A stretch of DNA of 64,000 nt from Gnetum montanum (lineage: Eukaryota > Streptophyta > Gnetopsida > Gnetales > Gnetaceae). Of this stretch, positions 8,530 through 20,512 are shown in pieces. The first letter of the stretch is position 1. Every line of letters begins with the position of its first letter. Under the pieces are notes generated by a model. It did not search any database. It was given only the letters and a program-made list of their open reading frames with translations, and was not told the origin of the DNA. The position numbers and the translations under genes are program-made. The DNA lies in contig MNCI01023457.1 in the NCBI GenBank assembly GCA_015680685.1, forward strand, positions 1,784,583-1,848,582, read 5' to 3'.

Positions 8530-10050
8530 AGCGATATCACATCCCAAGTGATATGAGACACCATGAAAATACCAACTTTTTAAATGATTTTCTTGAAATT
8601 AATGTTGGAAATTGAGGACATTGACTATGATCAAGATGTTCTAGGGAAATTTCATTAATATGAAAGGCACCATAATGATGACGGTGTGAAATTTATTAAT
8701 AAAACCTTGGGTAGTTAAGAAAAAAGGAATGTAATGGTACATTGGAATGTTGAAATTTAGAGGGATAATAGTAGGGAAAGAAAATCAATTGAAAAATTAA
8801 ACTAAGGGTAAGAAGTTGTGTGTGTGAGCTATGTCATAAGTGAGAATTACAAAAGATTACACAAGTGGATCCTCCCTAAAGCAGGTTTCAACCTATAATT
8901 CCCTTGTGTAACCACACTTAAAGTGTCCGTGGGCACTAGAAGGGTTAAATGTAATCCACACTAACTCCACAAAACACACACATGTAAATATCACTGGAAT
9001 GAGATGAAAATTCTATGCTACATGGGACATGAGCTACAATTACATGAACAGTAAGATGAGATGAACTAGAGAAAGGGATCGTAGAGATTGGGACATGAGG
9101 TAATTGACCCAGGGCACAGTGAATGCTGTGTGAAAAGAATGACTACTGTGTCATTAACCCATCCTTCCAAGATTAGGACCAAGTCCATTCCTCTAATCAG
9201 TGACATTGCATTGTTTCATCTCATTATGAGAAACTATGAGAGTATCATAACAACAAGGCGTACGATCACTTGACATTTTGTTCAAGGCAGGAATGATTTT
9301 TGTTTTATGGCACACTTTTTTTTTCTTTTTCTCTTTCTTTTCTCTTTATTTCTTTTCTTTTTGAATACTGAATCCAGAGAAGTCACCAACCTTCAAACAT
9401 GGGTGCATGTCTTTCTAGTGGGACCCCCTAGAACAACATTGCATTTTTGAGTGCCCTTTTGATTACTCTTACTTCCATTTTTCATTAGATCTACAAGGAT
9501 CTTAGTACAACCACATTGCATGATAACTCTCACCAAAGAGAATCCGCAAGTTCCCTTGATGTCACATCCTAATCATTCCCTCTTGGTCCATCCTTCTTGA
9601 TTCTGGGTATAATGAACACAAAATTAATTTTAAGTTTTAAGCATTTTAAGAATATCATTATACCCTCAAACAGAACCTCTTATTTATAGAATGGATGAGT
9701 GGATGTAATGGGCTCATTGTCTAAATAATTGATCACTCATGACTTAATAACATAGAACACACCTCAACCAAGATCCACATGAGTGTTTTATTCATAGTTG
9801 AGATTACTTTCAAAAAATGTAAAAAGACAAAAATGCGAAAAGATAAAAAGATAAAAAAAAGTTGAAAAATGAAAAACTGAAAAAACAAAAAGTTGTAAAA
9901 TCAAAGAAAAATAAAAATGGTTATTAATCCCGCTTGTTATTAGAATGAGGGATATCCTTGATAGCTAAATGGTTGAGGATGGCAAGGATTAATAACTAAT
10001 GACAAGGATCCTTGCATTTTGAAAATATTAGGACCCGGTCATACTTACCC
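8530..10050 (-). other. Element A noncoding region after gag
   Basis: There are no conserved ORFs. On the minus strand it begins with a T-rich block (about 9930-9790, a repeated TTTTTGTTTT-like pattern in the same relative place as in B, C and D) and holds a pyrimidine/purine-rich run at 9310-9362. It ends at the internal promoter. The pol genes expected between gag and this region are absent. Confidence 0.55.
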
Positions 10051-10199
10051 CATCAGGTTTCACACACTTGATTATAATGAACATAGTGGTGTAGTTTATA
10101 CGATGTAGCTCTTAGATAAGGAGTTGACCCACTATGATATTTGGGACCATTAGATGGTATGCAAGGATTAGGATGATGCATCCCATGGTTTTGTTCATT

Positions 10200-11920
10200 A
10201 GGCTGTATGGTTGTTGGAGTGTTTTGATGGTGGCCTTGATAAAGTAACATGAGGCGTTGGATTCAAAGATGAAGGTGCACCACAGTGTGGGACTTGTGCT
10301 GAGTTGGAGGATACAATGGTCTCCGAATTATGTTGTCCCTTCTTATGTCCGTGTTTAAAGAAGGGGTACTTTGGATGTTGAGGAGGTTTCTCACTACTGT
10401 TGGTAGTAGTAGCACAAGTGTTGTTTGTGGCTTGTTGCTATGGTGTAGGCACCTTAGGAATAGTTGGTGGCACTATGGAAGGAGGGAAAGAATGAGAATA
10501 TTGAAAGTTAGGAGGAATATAAGGTGCACAAGGTGGTGGTTGTGTTGAAGGTATGGGCTAATAGTATTGAGAAGAATAATACTATGGTGAGATAAAGTGC
10601 GGTGGCCGAGTTGGAAAAACAGGATGTTGAACTAGATAAGCGTTTAGGTTCAGATGATACGAAGGGTGCCTCTAGTCTAAGGGTGGTTTCCCCCATGACT
10701 GAGATTGTTGCCACTATGATCGAACATAGTATCTCTGTACTAACTCTGGATGTAACGTGTTTCCCCAATGCTCCTGTAATTGTAACAATATTTGGCATTG
10801 GCCCTTGTGGTGATCATATAGGCACATGTTGCATTCATACTTAGGATTGGCAGTTGAGCACTTATTCTCTTCATTCTTTTTTTCCAAATGTCTAATGTTT
10901 TTTCCTACTTCTTGGGTTGTCAAAACTCTATCTCCAATGGTGTTGATAAATTCTCCACACTTTTGATACATCCATTCCAACATCTCATTAATCTTTTCCT
11001 CGACTTCTTCTAACAATTTTTGTATTGGCAAAGATGATGTTTTCACCTTGAGATTGGTTGATTTCTCCTTTTTATGATCATGGACCTTTGTTAAGTTGAG
11101 ATTTTGGTCCCGTTGATGTTTTTCAACTCTCCTTTCTAGCCAATTCTCCTTCTTCTTTTGCTACCTACTTAATAAGATCTTGGACTTGATGGGTTTGTAG
11201 TTCGTATAATTGACCTTGGGCATACATTCCTAAGGTTTCTCTTGTTTCATTACGTAGCCAATCAATAATATGGTATATTAGCCTTTCCTCGAAAAACCCA
11301 TGGCCTAGACAACTATTTAACAATGCATAATATCTTTCTAAGGCCATGTCCAAGGGTTCATGTTGTGCTTGTTTCCATCCTTAGACTTGTTTCCTCAAGG
11401 TTGATACTCTTGCGTAGGTTTGATATTTTTTGTTAAAGAATTCTACCATTGTTGACCAACATCGTATTGAATTTTGTTTTAACGATCTATACCATACTTT
11501 CACTTGGTCAACGAGTGTCATAGGAAAGAGCTTAAGTTTTTGCCAACCATTGTCAATATTGTTCCATGCATAGGCATCGTAGAAGGCTTGTAAATGTTGA
11601 TGCAGATCTAAGTCATAGCCTCCTGAAAAAGTAGGGAAGCTGTTTAAATCAAGCCTGGGTAGATGACTCTCTTCGCGATGCCTACGGGAGATTTGAACAG
11701 CCTCCTGTATTTGCGTTAAGCTTGTAGTGGCCAGTGGGGGTTCATCGTCATTGGGTAAGTTAGGCTTTTGTGTGTTGGGATGACATTGCTTTTGTTCATG
11801 TTTATAAGAAACCCCCACTTCAGGTTGTGTACTCCAATCTTCATCATCATATAGTTTGTTGGTTCTCCAATGAACTTCCTCACTAAGTATGACGTTATTG
11901 TAATCTTGTAGGAGAGGCAT
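10200..11920 (-). pseudogene. gag: Ty3/gypsy gag, element A
   Basis: Broken gag. The frame from 11920 contains the capsid core (FPTFSGGYDLDLHQHLQAF, then VKVWYRSLKQ and FFNKKYQTY). It continues after a TAG with YYALLNSCLGHGF and IIDWLRNETRETLG (11165-11353). Next comes a coiled stretch and a knuckle-like CNMCLYDHHKGQC near 10800 (C-x2-C-x4-H-x3-C), then a Pro-rich tail. The N-terminal domain seen in the B, C and D Gags (motif DEYVPDFTFIL) was not found, so the 5' end of gag may also be deleted. Related copies in this window align to it throughout. Confidence 0.8.
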
Positions 11921-12046
11921 TGTTGCAAAGTTGTGTGTGAATTACGTGTGACTTTTAATAATTATTTCTTCTTCCTAAGAGATATATCGTTAAGTCCTTA
12001 TACAGTGACCTCGTATGATATAACTAATCTAGATAACTAGCACCGT

Positions 12047-12064
12047 CCATGGCAATGGCGCCAA
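12047..12064 (-). promoter_or_regulatory. Primer binding site of element A (tRNA-Asp type)
   Basis: Directly after the LTR end CTCATCA, the minus strand reads TTGGCGCCATTGCC. This matches the Athila/Tat-type site TGGCGCCGTTGCC, complementary to plant tRNA-Asp, apart from one or two bases. Confidence 0.8.
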
Positions 12065-12942
12065 TGATGAGTAGCGAGATACCCCTATACTCAACCATAC
12101 GAATACGAGCATTTTCACGCGTGATCCAGTCGAACTCCGTAGACAGACTAGTTGTGGCACCTAGATCATTAACCTTAGGTCATAGTTTAGTATCTTCCCA
12201 CCTAGACTAGTATTATATTTATCACATATGGTTTAGTCCAAAGTGAGGTGTATGATGTGTTTCCTAATCTAATGCTACTCCTGAAGGAAATGGAAGGTAA
12301 TATTAACTAAACTAGGAGGAAAGGGTAAGAGAATTTAATCTAGCCTACATGCGATGACCATCCATTCCTTGAATATATGTATACATCTTGGACTTCGTGC
12401 ATGACTACCACTAGGATTACCAAGCGCAGATCCTAGGTATGCCACTAGGTTACCAAGTAGTCACACTTAAATGCTTGTAATCAAGTCGTACTCATTCCAT
12501 GTTACTAGGAGTTTAAGTGTGAGAGGAACTAATTAGGAAAGTAGTAAATAAAATTTAAATAAATAAATAAACAAAGTGAATGCTGCAATGATGAAGTAAT
12601 CTCGATCTTTATTTCCGATCATGTGTGTGTCCAAGTACGTCACACTCAAATAAAGGATGTTGTACAATTACATTCATCACATTGTGGGCATACATGGAAA
12701 ATAATCTATCTCTGGAGGAACAAAACTACCAGATTCTTACTACAATCTAATTCTATGTTGTGAAAAAAGGGAGAGCCACCTCTCATTTATAGAATTGGTA
12801 GTGGTTTGCGATATCGTGTACGTGATATCACAAGGAAAGATGCAATATCGTGGCCCATGCGATTTCGCGGCAGACACGATATTGCATCCCATGCAATATC
12901 GCGGTAGAAGAGATATCACATCCCATGTGATATTGCATTCCA
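12065..12942 (-). repeat. 5' LTR of element A
   Basis: The inner end (TGATGAGT on the plus strand at 12065) is fixed by the primer site and by homology to the LTR ends of B, C and D. A TATA box, TTCTATAAATGAG, lies at about 12782-12795 (minus). Above it are many GATATC/CAATATCG-type palindromes. The outer end is set at 12942 by loss of this pattern and by the start of copia gag homology nearby; it may be off by some tens of bases because no second LTR is in the window. Confidence 0.65.
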
Positions 12943-13049
12943 TAAATTAGTAATAATACCCCTATACATCATAGTGAAGGCCTCAAACAGGTGCATTTTT
13001 CACAAAAATATTACTATAAAACTCTTAGACTAATACTTTCAATATCCAA

Positions 13050-13890
13050 ACATTCATGAAAACAATTGTCTCCTAGCCAAGCATCTCAAAATAAGATAGT
13101 AAAGCATATTTTTGATGCTAGAAAAAATAAGAATATGCTCAAAAATAATAGAAATAGATTGATTATATTCAAACTTGGTTTGCACATCTATTGAATGAAA
13201 TTGTGGAGTGTAAGAGCTAGATTTGTAAGAAAATGCTCCTTTCATGTCCTTAGACTTGAGTGGAGGCTACAATGATCTTCCAATATTCTTATGAACCATG
13301 CATCCAAGATAAAAGGAGCAAAGCTGTAGTGTAGATGAAGTCCTTATCGACTAATATTGGACATCAATTACATGGAGTGAGATGAAAATGAGGAAAAATG
13401 ATATATCAATTCATGGAGTAGAGTTCTAATCATTTTAATAATGAATTCATTCTCTAGTAACTCTTTTCTTGTACCTCTAATTGAAATGATAATATCATTG
13501 GCCAAAGAGAAATAATATTTAATATTTTCATATTCTTTAATTTTCAGGTTATCATATTAATATTGCAAGACTAGGAGCTTGAATTGCTTCACCACTAAGG
13601 TTCCCTCATAAGTGGCTTCTAAATTTTCTCAAATTTTATTGATAGTTTTACATCCAACTATTCTATTGAATTGAAGCTTGCTAAGTGCATAGTAAAGATA
13701 ATTCCTAGCCTTTAAATCAAACATAAATTTTTTATTATAATTAGATGACTTATATCTAGGTAGTGTAGTGCCAAAAGTGTTGTTAATGAGATGAGTGTAT
13801 CCTTTCAAGGAATCCTTGCATCTATGCTTTCTAGTATGCAAAGTCAATTTCATTGAACATTTATGGCTTGGTTTTTTCACTCCTAAGTTG
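13050..13890 (-). pseudogene. Copia gag remnant (UBN2-like)
   Basis: Minus strand. ARNYLYYALSKLQFNRIVGC, then IWENLEATYEGT, YENIKYYFSLANDIIISI and LENEFIIKMIRTLL follow the standard copia Gag UBN2 pattern (ALSKxEFxRVxxC ... IWDxLExTYEGT ... FxDIxNxLxxLG). The frame is broken by stops and shifts. It meets the outer edge of element A's LTR, so A probably inserted into this copia copy. Confidence 0.7.
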
Positions 13891-14499
13891 TTATGCTTAA
13901 TCTGGGAGGAACCTCACTTCAATACTACTTGAAGATCGAGAACTAAGAAAGGGGGTTCAATAAGTTCCTCCAAATTAGACCTAATTTTGCACATAGATCT
14001 ACATGATTCTAAAACTTGGTTATGTCAAAAATTAGAGGATATAATCCCTACACCTCTCTAGAATTTTTTTATTAGAAAATGTTTCAAGGACATTGCAACC
14101 TTTACAAAGTGTGATCTTCGCTAGGAGGGTTTCCTCTCAAAAACACACAAAACACATCAAGGTTACAAAAGGCTTAATGATGCCTTTCCTTAAGAAGCAT
14201 ATCAAACCCTTCAAGACTTACAACTTGGGAGAAAATAAATATTAAAGAGATAATGTACTTGACCTATAGATTCCTTACATTTAGGCTCTCAATAAAAACC
14301 AACAAATGATAAAGAATTGAAGTACAAAAAATATGTGATCATCTCTATAATAAGCATAAAAAACTAGCCTTTTGATCATAGTTTTGGATGTAATAGACCT
14401 ATGGTGATTAGCTCACATCTTCCCTAGCACAATAAATATCAATTTTGGTATATTTAAAGACGTTTTGAAAGGTCAAAACTACATGTAGTACCCAAGGGA
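13891..14499. other. Unassigned AT-rich sequence
   Basis: Nothing recognisable. It is probably the 5' part of the copia element whose gag lies just below, since that gag reads away from it, but no LTR boundary or primer site could be fixed. Confidence 0.4.
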
Positions 14500-14900
14500 T
14501 GTTGGGTGATGCTAATACTAGTCTTAGCATCACTTGCAAGGGAACACATTAAACTTGATATATGGTGGTACATTTTGACCTTGTATGATCCCCTAACATC
14601 CATTCAACATCATCATGACATTTTTAGCATTATTTCAGGTATCAATAGTAGTCTCAAAGATCTTGAAAAAATAGTTGAAAAGGAAGTGCATGTGCTAGTA
14701 TCGATGTAGGTGTAGCTGATGCTAGTGTTAATGTCACTGCATTAGCATCCTACATCATCAATGTTGCCTACTTGTATGTACTTAAAGTATCAAAAAATAA
14801 ACTTTGAGTTCACTATACTTAAATTTCAATGAGTCATGAAAACCCTAATCCTATAAATACCAAACTCAAATATAAATCTTAGATTAATTTCTTGAAATTC
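14500..14900 (+). repeat. LTR/U3-like promoter segment with TGATGCTA palindromes
   Basis: After a purine run (AAGGGA) the sequence starts TGTTGGG and carries a near-perfect 26-bp palindrome at 14507-14532 (arms TGATGCTAA and TTAGCATCA). Related half-sites occur near 14720-14750, and a TATA box, CCTATAAATACC, lies at 14850-14861. This is the same palindromes-then-TATA plan as the LTR and internal promoters elsewhere in the window, but with a different motif. Its partner LTR or internal region was not identified. Confidence 0.4.
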
Positions 14901-15374
14901 AAAGCATTTTTTCAAATTTCAAGAGATATAGAGCATGAGTACCATCATTAACTACATCACTTGCAAGCTTCTTAGCCAACTTAGAATTACTTATGCTTTG
15001 TGAGCTTAGTTTTTGTGCTTGCATCACTAGTAACACATGTGAGAATGTTGATGGTGGACTAACATTATTGTGAATTGCTATCGTACCAACGTTTGCTTCG
15101 GGATAGTTCATAGAAATAATCATATTTGACCTTGGAATCAACCTCGAATAGCAAAGAGAGCTTCTCATTTACCTATCAACTTTTAAGACATCAAATCATT
15201 ACTTAAGCTTTTTTAAATCTTCAATTCATTTTTTCAACCATTGTAGCTCTTAGCCCTCAATAGGAAGAAATGTCTATCATTTTATAAATAAATCAGCTTT
15301 TCTTATTAGAAAGGAAAGATCAAACTCTTTTTTATATATTGAATTTTCATTTAACATGTCTTGTTAATCATCAT
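14901..15374. other. Unassigned sequence left of element D
   Basis: AT-rich. An 89-codon minus frame at 14899-15168 has no recognisable features. The last five bases, ATCAT, are the target-site duplication of element D. Confidence 0.4.
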
Positions 15375-16299
15375 TGATGAGTGGCAAGGTACCCCTATGC
15401 CTAGCCATATGAATCACAAAGTATTCACATCTGATCTAGTTGAATTACATGGACTTTATCATTTTTGGTGCACTAGTCCTCTAGAAAGTGAATCTTACCT
15501 TAAGGTCAATTATTGTATTCACAATTGCACTTGTGATGTATAATGCTATGATTAAGTGTAATTAAGGCATCTAATTTTTATCATTTTTTGTTTTATGATT
15601 TGGTGTTCAAATGTAGATGAAAGTAATTGGATTAACTAAATTAAATTAACTAATTAACTAGCATTTAACTAATCCTAACATAAGCATCTAGTCCCATTTT
15701 TTGTACACATGCTAAACCCATGTATCCACTATTGGGCAACCAAGCACTATGCTATTGGGTGTATCAAGTAATAATTCTACTGGGATTACCAAGCAAATAC
15801 ATGTTACACTCGAAGTGGGCATACTTATGTGTTTAATCTAACTTGCTTAATTGCCTCATTAGCTTAATCATAAGAAATAATTAATAAATAATTATAACAT
15901 TAAATAAATTATTGAAAACATTGAATGCATAAATGAAAATAGCTAATCTATCCAAAATTACAAGGTTTATTAGAAAGCTTATCTTTATTGGTGCACATGC
16001 TATTGTGCTTAGGTACAATAATGCTCGATTAAAGATCCATACACTCAATGACTCCTACTATGAGCACTCAAGGGAAAAATTCTAACTTTCAAATAGAAAA
16101 ACTACAATAGCTTCACTACAACTACAATCTCTTATGCAATAAATGCAGTGGGTAGGCATGTATTCATAGATAAAAACCAACACTACATCGACAGGGCCTC
16201 ATCAACACATGAGATATGATGCATGAATGAGGCCTCATTGATGAGGCCCAATTGACAAGGTTACATTGACAAGGCAGCCAACTAAACTACGAATAATCA
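15375..16299 (-). repeat. 3' LTR of element D
   Basis: Pairs with 40913-41852. In minus sense it starts TGATTATT just after a purine tract and ends CTCATCA. U3 has a perfect 14-bp palindrome, AATGAGGCCTCATT, at 16226-16239, plus further GAGGCC half-sites. The LTRs differ at many positions, mostly transitions and small indels, so the insertion is old. Confidence 0.88.
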
Positions 16300-16315
16300 T
16301 ATCCCCATGAATAAA
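16300..16315 (-). promoter_or_regulatory. Polypurine tract of element D
   Basis: Minus strand reads TTCATGGGGATA directly before the 3' LTR. The corresponding sites in B and C are TTGTGGGGGTA and TCATGGGGGTA. Confidence 0.7.
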
Positions 16316-16449
16316 TAAAATATCATCCTTAATTTCTTTTACAAAATTGGAAGATCTAGGATTATTGACTAACTTTTTTTCAAACAAAACAAACTAACTG
16401 ACTTGACAAAAAATGGAGTGCCCGAGTGTACAGATCAACACATTACAAA

Positions 16450-19385
16450 AAATGATGGTGTTCAAGATGAAAAATTGAACACCATGACATAACTCTTAAA
16501 AATCAAATAGCATGTTCCTAGATGACATGAAGTTGGATGGAGAAGATCAAATGGTCCCAAGTAGGGTGGTGCTTGATGCTCTGAGAGACCTTCATTAGCT
16601 TTATGCATGGGTGATAGTTGAGGTCGCTATGGCTATCTTGCTAATACTATAACTTCAAGTGGAAGGTGAAAAGCATCTAATAGTGCTTTCATTTTCTCCT
16701 CCTTGCTTCTGGGATCATGCATTGTTCATGAAACTTTGCTAATGTGGGTTGGAAGAAGCACATCCCAAGGACATGGGATTGCTAGAAATAGCTCCTTCAC
16801 ATTGACAAATTAGGTAGTAAATTATTTGCATTTAATATCAAATGCCTTGATTGTGTTCTTCAACTCTTGGTATTCATTCATGCATTTGGCTAGGTTATCA
16901 GTGATTGATCATTGATCTTTGAATCATGCTATGAGAACTTTGATTTTAGCATTTGTAGTCTCAAGCTTTTGCTTAGCATCTTTGTGATGATTGAACTTAG
17001 GCTCATAGAATAGATATGAGCTAGCCACTTGCTTTTCTAACTCTAACTATGGTCATCTAGTAGTCACCATTGCTAGGTTTTCATATCAAAGATTGGCCAA
17101 CTCCATATATTCTATCATTTCTTCTATTTACAACTCCTTTAAGTAGATCTCCACTTTGTTGTAGGCATTGATCCCATCAATGATGGGCTACCACATTTCT
17201 CTTCCTTATTGAAGTTACTAGAGGGCTTTGTTCAATTTCATGTTTGCCATTTAAATGTGTTTTTCATTAACATCCTTTCATACAATAACTTGGTCTCTAT
17301 AGTGATTCTTCACTTTTTCAAATTTGAGAGCCTCATTTTTCTAGGCAGTGATCTCAATTGTAGATTTCTGGCACAAGGCATGCACTTTCTCGATTGACAG
17401 ATTTCAATTTTCTATAGCCAATCTCCTCAATTTTGTGTTCACCTTAGAAAGCTACTCCTAATATTGATGAATAAATTCTTACATCTAGTCCTTTTGAGCA
17501 TCAACATTTTGTAGGTGATAGTTCTATGCGGTCAAGGTTTCATTCTACAAGCGCATCTATATCAAGTCCTTCTAAATTGCATATGTTTTTGGTTTAGCTA
17601 TACACTAATTGAAGATGGCCATGAGCACCTCCTTCTCAACTTCCTAGATTCATTTTTGAAGTCATTTGAAAGCTTCATCTCTTGTTATTACTAGGCTGAG
17701 AATCATAGGATTTGCAAGTGGGGCATGTAATTCGGCAACCTTCATGGGTAGACGTCGATTTCATTCTTGGGTCATTTTGAGTTGCCCCTTCAAAATAGTG
17801 CATTTTCCCCTTGAATTTAGTAGCTCAACTAGGTTACAATGATTTATTTTATAAAATCAAAGATATCTAGAATTAGTTTCCTAGTTCCCACAGGTCGTTC
17901 CAGCAATTCTTCATGTTGGGCTACATTTAGCTTTACGTTGGCTATGCCTATGGATGTCTGCATGTCTTGAAGCATAAATATGTATGGTACAAATGTTTTG
18001 AATGCATTTAATGCTTTAGAAACATGGTCAATAACCACTTCAGCTATTTTTTTCTACCCTCGGTATTGCATCACCAAGATAGTTACCTGTTCGCCTTCCT
18101 CTAAATGCATTGAGAAAGTGGTGGCATTCATAAAGATTTCTAGAAATAGATGATGTTGTGATAAAGATACCATCACCTCCTGACTATTGGGATCTAACCT
18201 CATAGGTAGCTATTGGATAGAGAAAATTAAACCACCCCTCTCCATTTGGCTAATTATTTGAGCCATCTCATTAAGGTGACTCATTATTGATTGATACGTA
18301 GATGGATCTACCCTACTCATTCCTATGCATTGCTCTTGTTTACTTAAGAGCTGCTCTCAAATTTTGTGTAGACACTCAATGGCTATGTAGGCCTCTAGCA
18401 TTGTTTCCTAAGTAGGTGGTGGTGGTAGCTACTCATATTTTTGGGTCGTTGCTAGTAATTTATCTTTCATGATTTCTAATCATGAGGCCAAAGGATCATG
18501 CCTAATGGTATTGTTAAAGTAGTGAACAATGCTTGCCCTTTAGTAGAGTTTCTATATAAGGCATGGAAAGGGCAAGGTCTTCCTTCTGTGTACATTTTCC
18601 TTGAAGCATTTTTTGATCTCTAAGTAGATCAGTAATGGAAGGTTGATGAGAAATTTCTTGCTTAGAGCAGTGCATGCTCATTCAAAGAAAGCAGCCATCT
18701 TTCTTGGCCTCACCATTAGATTGAGGTGAAAGGCCACAATTTTCAAGTAAATTTGCTCTATCAGTGTGAGTACATCAAACTCCTTATGGCTAACCCTATA
18801 GCATCATTGGGCTAACTCCCTCTTGGCCTTAGGATTATCTTTCATGGATAATTCTACTAATTGTGTTCTAGTGTTAGGCAACCCAAGTGCTTGTGTGATA
18901 GATTTTACCCAGTAGGACACTAAAATTTCCTTGATTTTGAAAACAAATCCTAGCCTTCTATTAATCTAGAAGAGATATGTCTCTTTCATGTACCATTCCC
19001 CATTGGATGTAATTACTAGCCACATAGGAGAGGTTTGTAGTTAAGTCTTAACATCCAGTAGGGCTTTCTCAAGGAATGGCCCAAAGTTGATCTCTTAAAG
19101 AACTGATTGTTGGGTCTCTTAGGACCTGATGATGTCAAGACAGGCTTGAGTCAAAGTGACCTCAAGCCTTGGTATGGATCCAAGCACTTTTCCTCACTAT
19201 GATTGTTTAGTCAGTACTTCTTCTTCTAGAATCTATCAAATAGATTCCACTTTGGGCTCCTCATGAAGAGGTCCCATTGCATGGTTTTGTTTTGGTAGTT
19301 CTTCGCCTTGTTCTTGTTTTTCCATTCCAACTTTGGTCTACTTCTCCTATGGTTTAGAGGATTCTCCTTCCTACGGGTACTTTGG
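16450..19385 (-). pseudogene. Post-pol coiled-coil gene of element D (major part)
   Basis: Minus-strand gene with many TAG stops, homologous to the post-pol gene of element B. A clear match is at about 17844-18038 (VAQHEELLERPVGTRKL against AAQHEEMLDLLVGTGQPLP in B near 30050-30110). Helical Gln/Glu/Leu-rich sequence follows. Its start codon lies on the other side of nested element B, at 32644-32646, where the minus strand reads ATTATAG then ATGACACCAAAACC, matching ATGGCACCCAAGG in B and ATGGCTCCAAAAG in E. The function is unknown. In Athila/Tat elements an extra gene in this position is often called env-like, but I see no membrane segment to support that name. Confidence 0.65.
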
Positions 19386-20344
19386 TAATGAAGTATCAAA
19401 AGTCAATGCATCGACTGGGCCGCATATATGGGCCTACGTATACACGGCCGCATCGACGTGGGCCCATTGACATAGCCACCCTACATCGACGTGGCCTCGT
19501 TTACGTAGCCACCCTTCTCGGCCTATAAATATGAGGGCCTTCCGCCTCATTTAGGCATCTTTTTGAGTAGTTGTAGTGAAGAACTTGTAGTTTGCTCCCA
19601 CAAGAGATAGAATATTTTCCAAGTGCCCACAGTAGGTGTAAGAAAAGTGATCAGATATTTATTCGAGCGCTGATGTATCTAAGCCCATTGGCATGATGAC
19701 AATAAAGAAGAACTCTTCAAACATACCTTGTAGCATTTGGACTTAGTTATTTCATGCATTCATAGTTTAATGTGTTTATGCTTTATTAATTACTTGTTGC
19801 TTTAATAGTTTAATGTGTTTATGCTTTATTAGTTACTTGTTGATTATTTATGTTTTAATTATTGTAATTTCAATCATTATTGTTCATTCATAGTTTGTTA
19901 AAGCCATAAGTACGACCATCTCGAAAGTAATCCAAACACTTGGTAAGCCCGGTGGAACTTAACGTCTGGTAACCCAGCAGTGTTAGGAAATGCTCAGAAC
20001 GTGCTCGAAAGATGGGACCAGATACATATGCTAGGAGTAGTTAGAATATAAACTAGGATAATTAGAGATTAGACAATAGTTTATTCCTTACCTTTCATAC
20101 TTCAATTAGTCACCGAAAAAGATAATTAAAAATATATAAAAATCATTGTCCTTAGTCTCACTTAACCATCGTAAATAGGACTTCACAAGTGAGATTAGGA
20201 TGACAACAACCATTCTAACACAAGGTTTCACTGGTTAGAAGTCTGGTGTATGTTAAGTGCTTATAGTCTATGAATTTTGACTGAGTTGCACATGAATGCT
20301 TGTGATTCATATGGTTGGACATAGGGGTACCTAGCCGCTCATCA
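19386..20344 (+). repeat. 5' LTR of element B
   Basis: 959 bp, the same length as the 3' LTR. Starts TAATGAAG (TGATGAAG in the 3' copy) and ends CTCATCA. U3 holds CGTATACA-type sites and GGGCCC; a TATA box, GCCTATAAATATG, lies at about 19521-19532. A conserved AGATAGAATATTTTCCAAGT-like R/U5 start follows, as in C. Confidence 0.92.
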
Positions 20345-20360
20345 TTGGTGCCATTTCCAA
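20345..20360 (+). promoter_or_regulatory. Primer binding site of element B (degenerate tRNA-Asp type)
   Basis: TTGGTGCCATTTCC directly after the 5' LTR; the canonical site is TGGCGCCGTTGCC. The differences are mostly C-to-T or G-to-A. Confidence 0.7.
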
Positions 20361-20512
20361 GTATTTTTAGTCTTGCATGCATCATTTGACTTTAGTGAAA
20401 TTATCATTTAAGTCATTGGATTAGACCCAAGCTAGAAATATTTTCGCACATTAGGTGAATTTAAGTTAATTAATTAAGGTACACTGATTACATGGACCAT
20501 CTAACGTCCAGT

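Larger units (their letters stand above)
8094..12942 (-). mobile_element. Ty3/gypsy element A (gag-only, truncated by pararetrovirus)
   Basis: Minus strand. It has a 5' LTR (about 12065-12942), a tRNA-Asp-type primer site, gag (about 10200-11920), no protease, RT or integrase, an A/T-rich stretch at 9800-9930, a noncoding tract and an internal promoter at 8450-8529. Sequence after the internal promoter (8094-8440) aligns by layout with the leader that precedes the post-pol gene in element B. The element is then cut at 8093 by the pararetrovirus, so its post-pol gene and 3' LTR are missing from this window. The outer LTR boundary is uncertain. Confidence 0.75.

Noticed and set aside
8101-8580. 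Solo or truncated LTR next to the pararetrovirus
   Set aside because: It has palindromes and a TATA box like an LTR, but downstream it follows the post-pol leader of element B and not an R/U5 region. An internal promoter of element A fits better.
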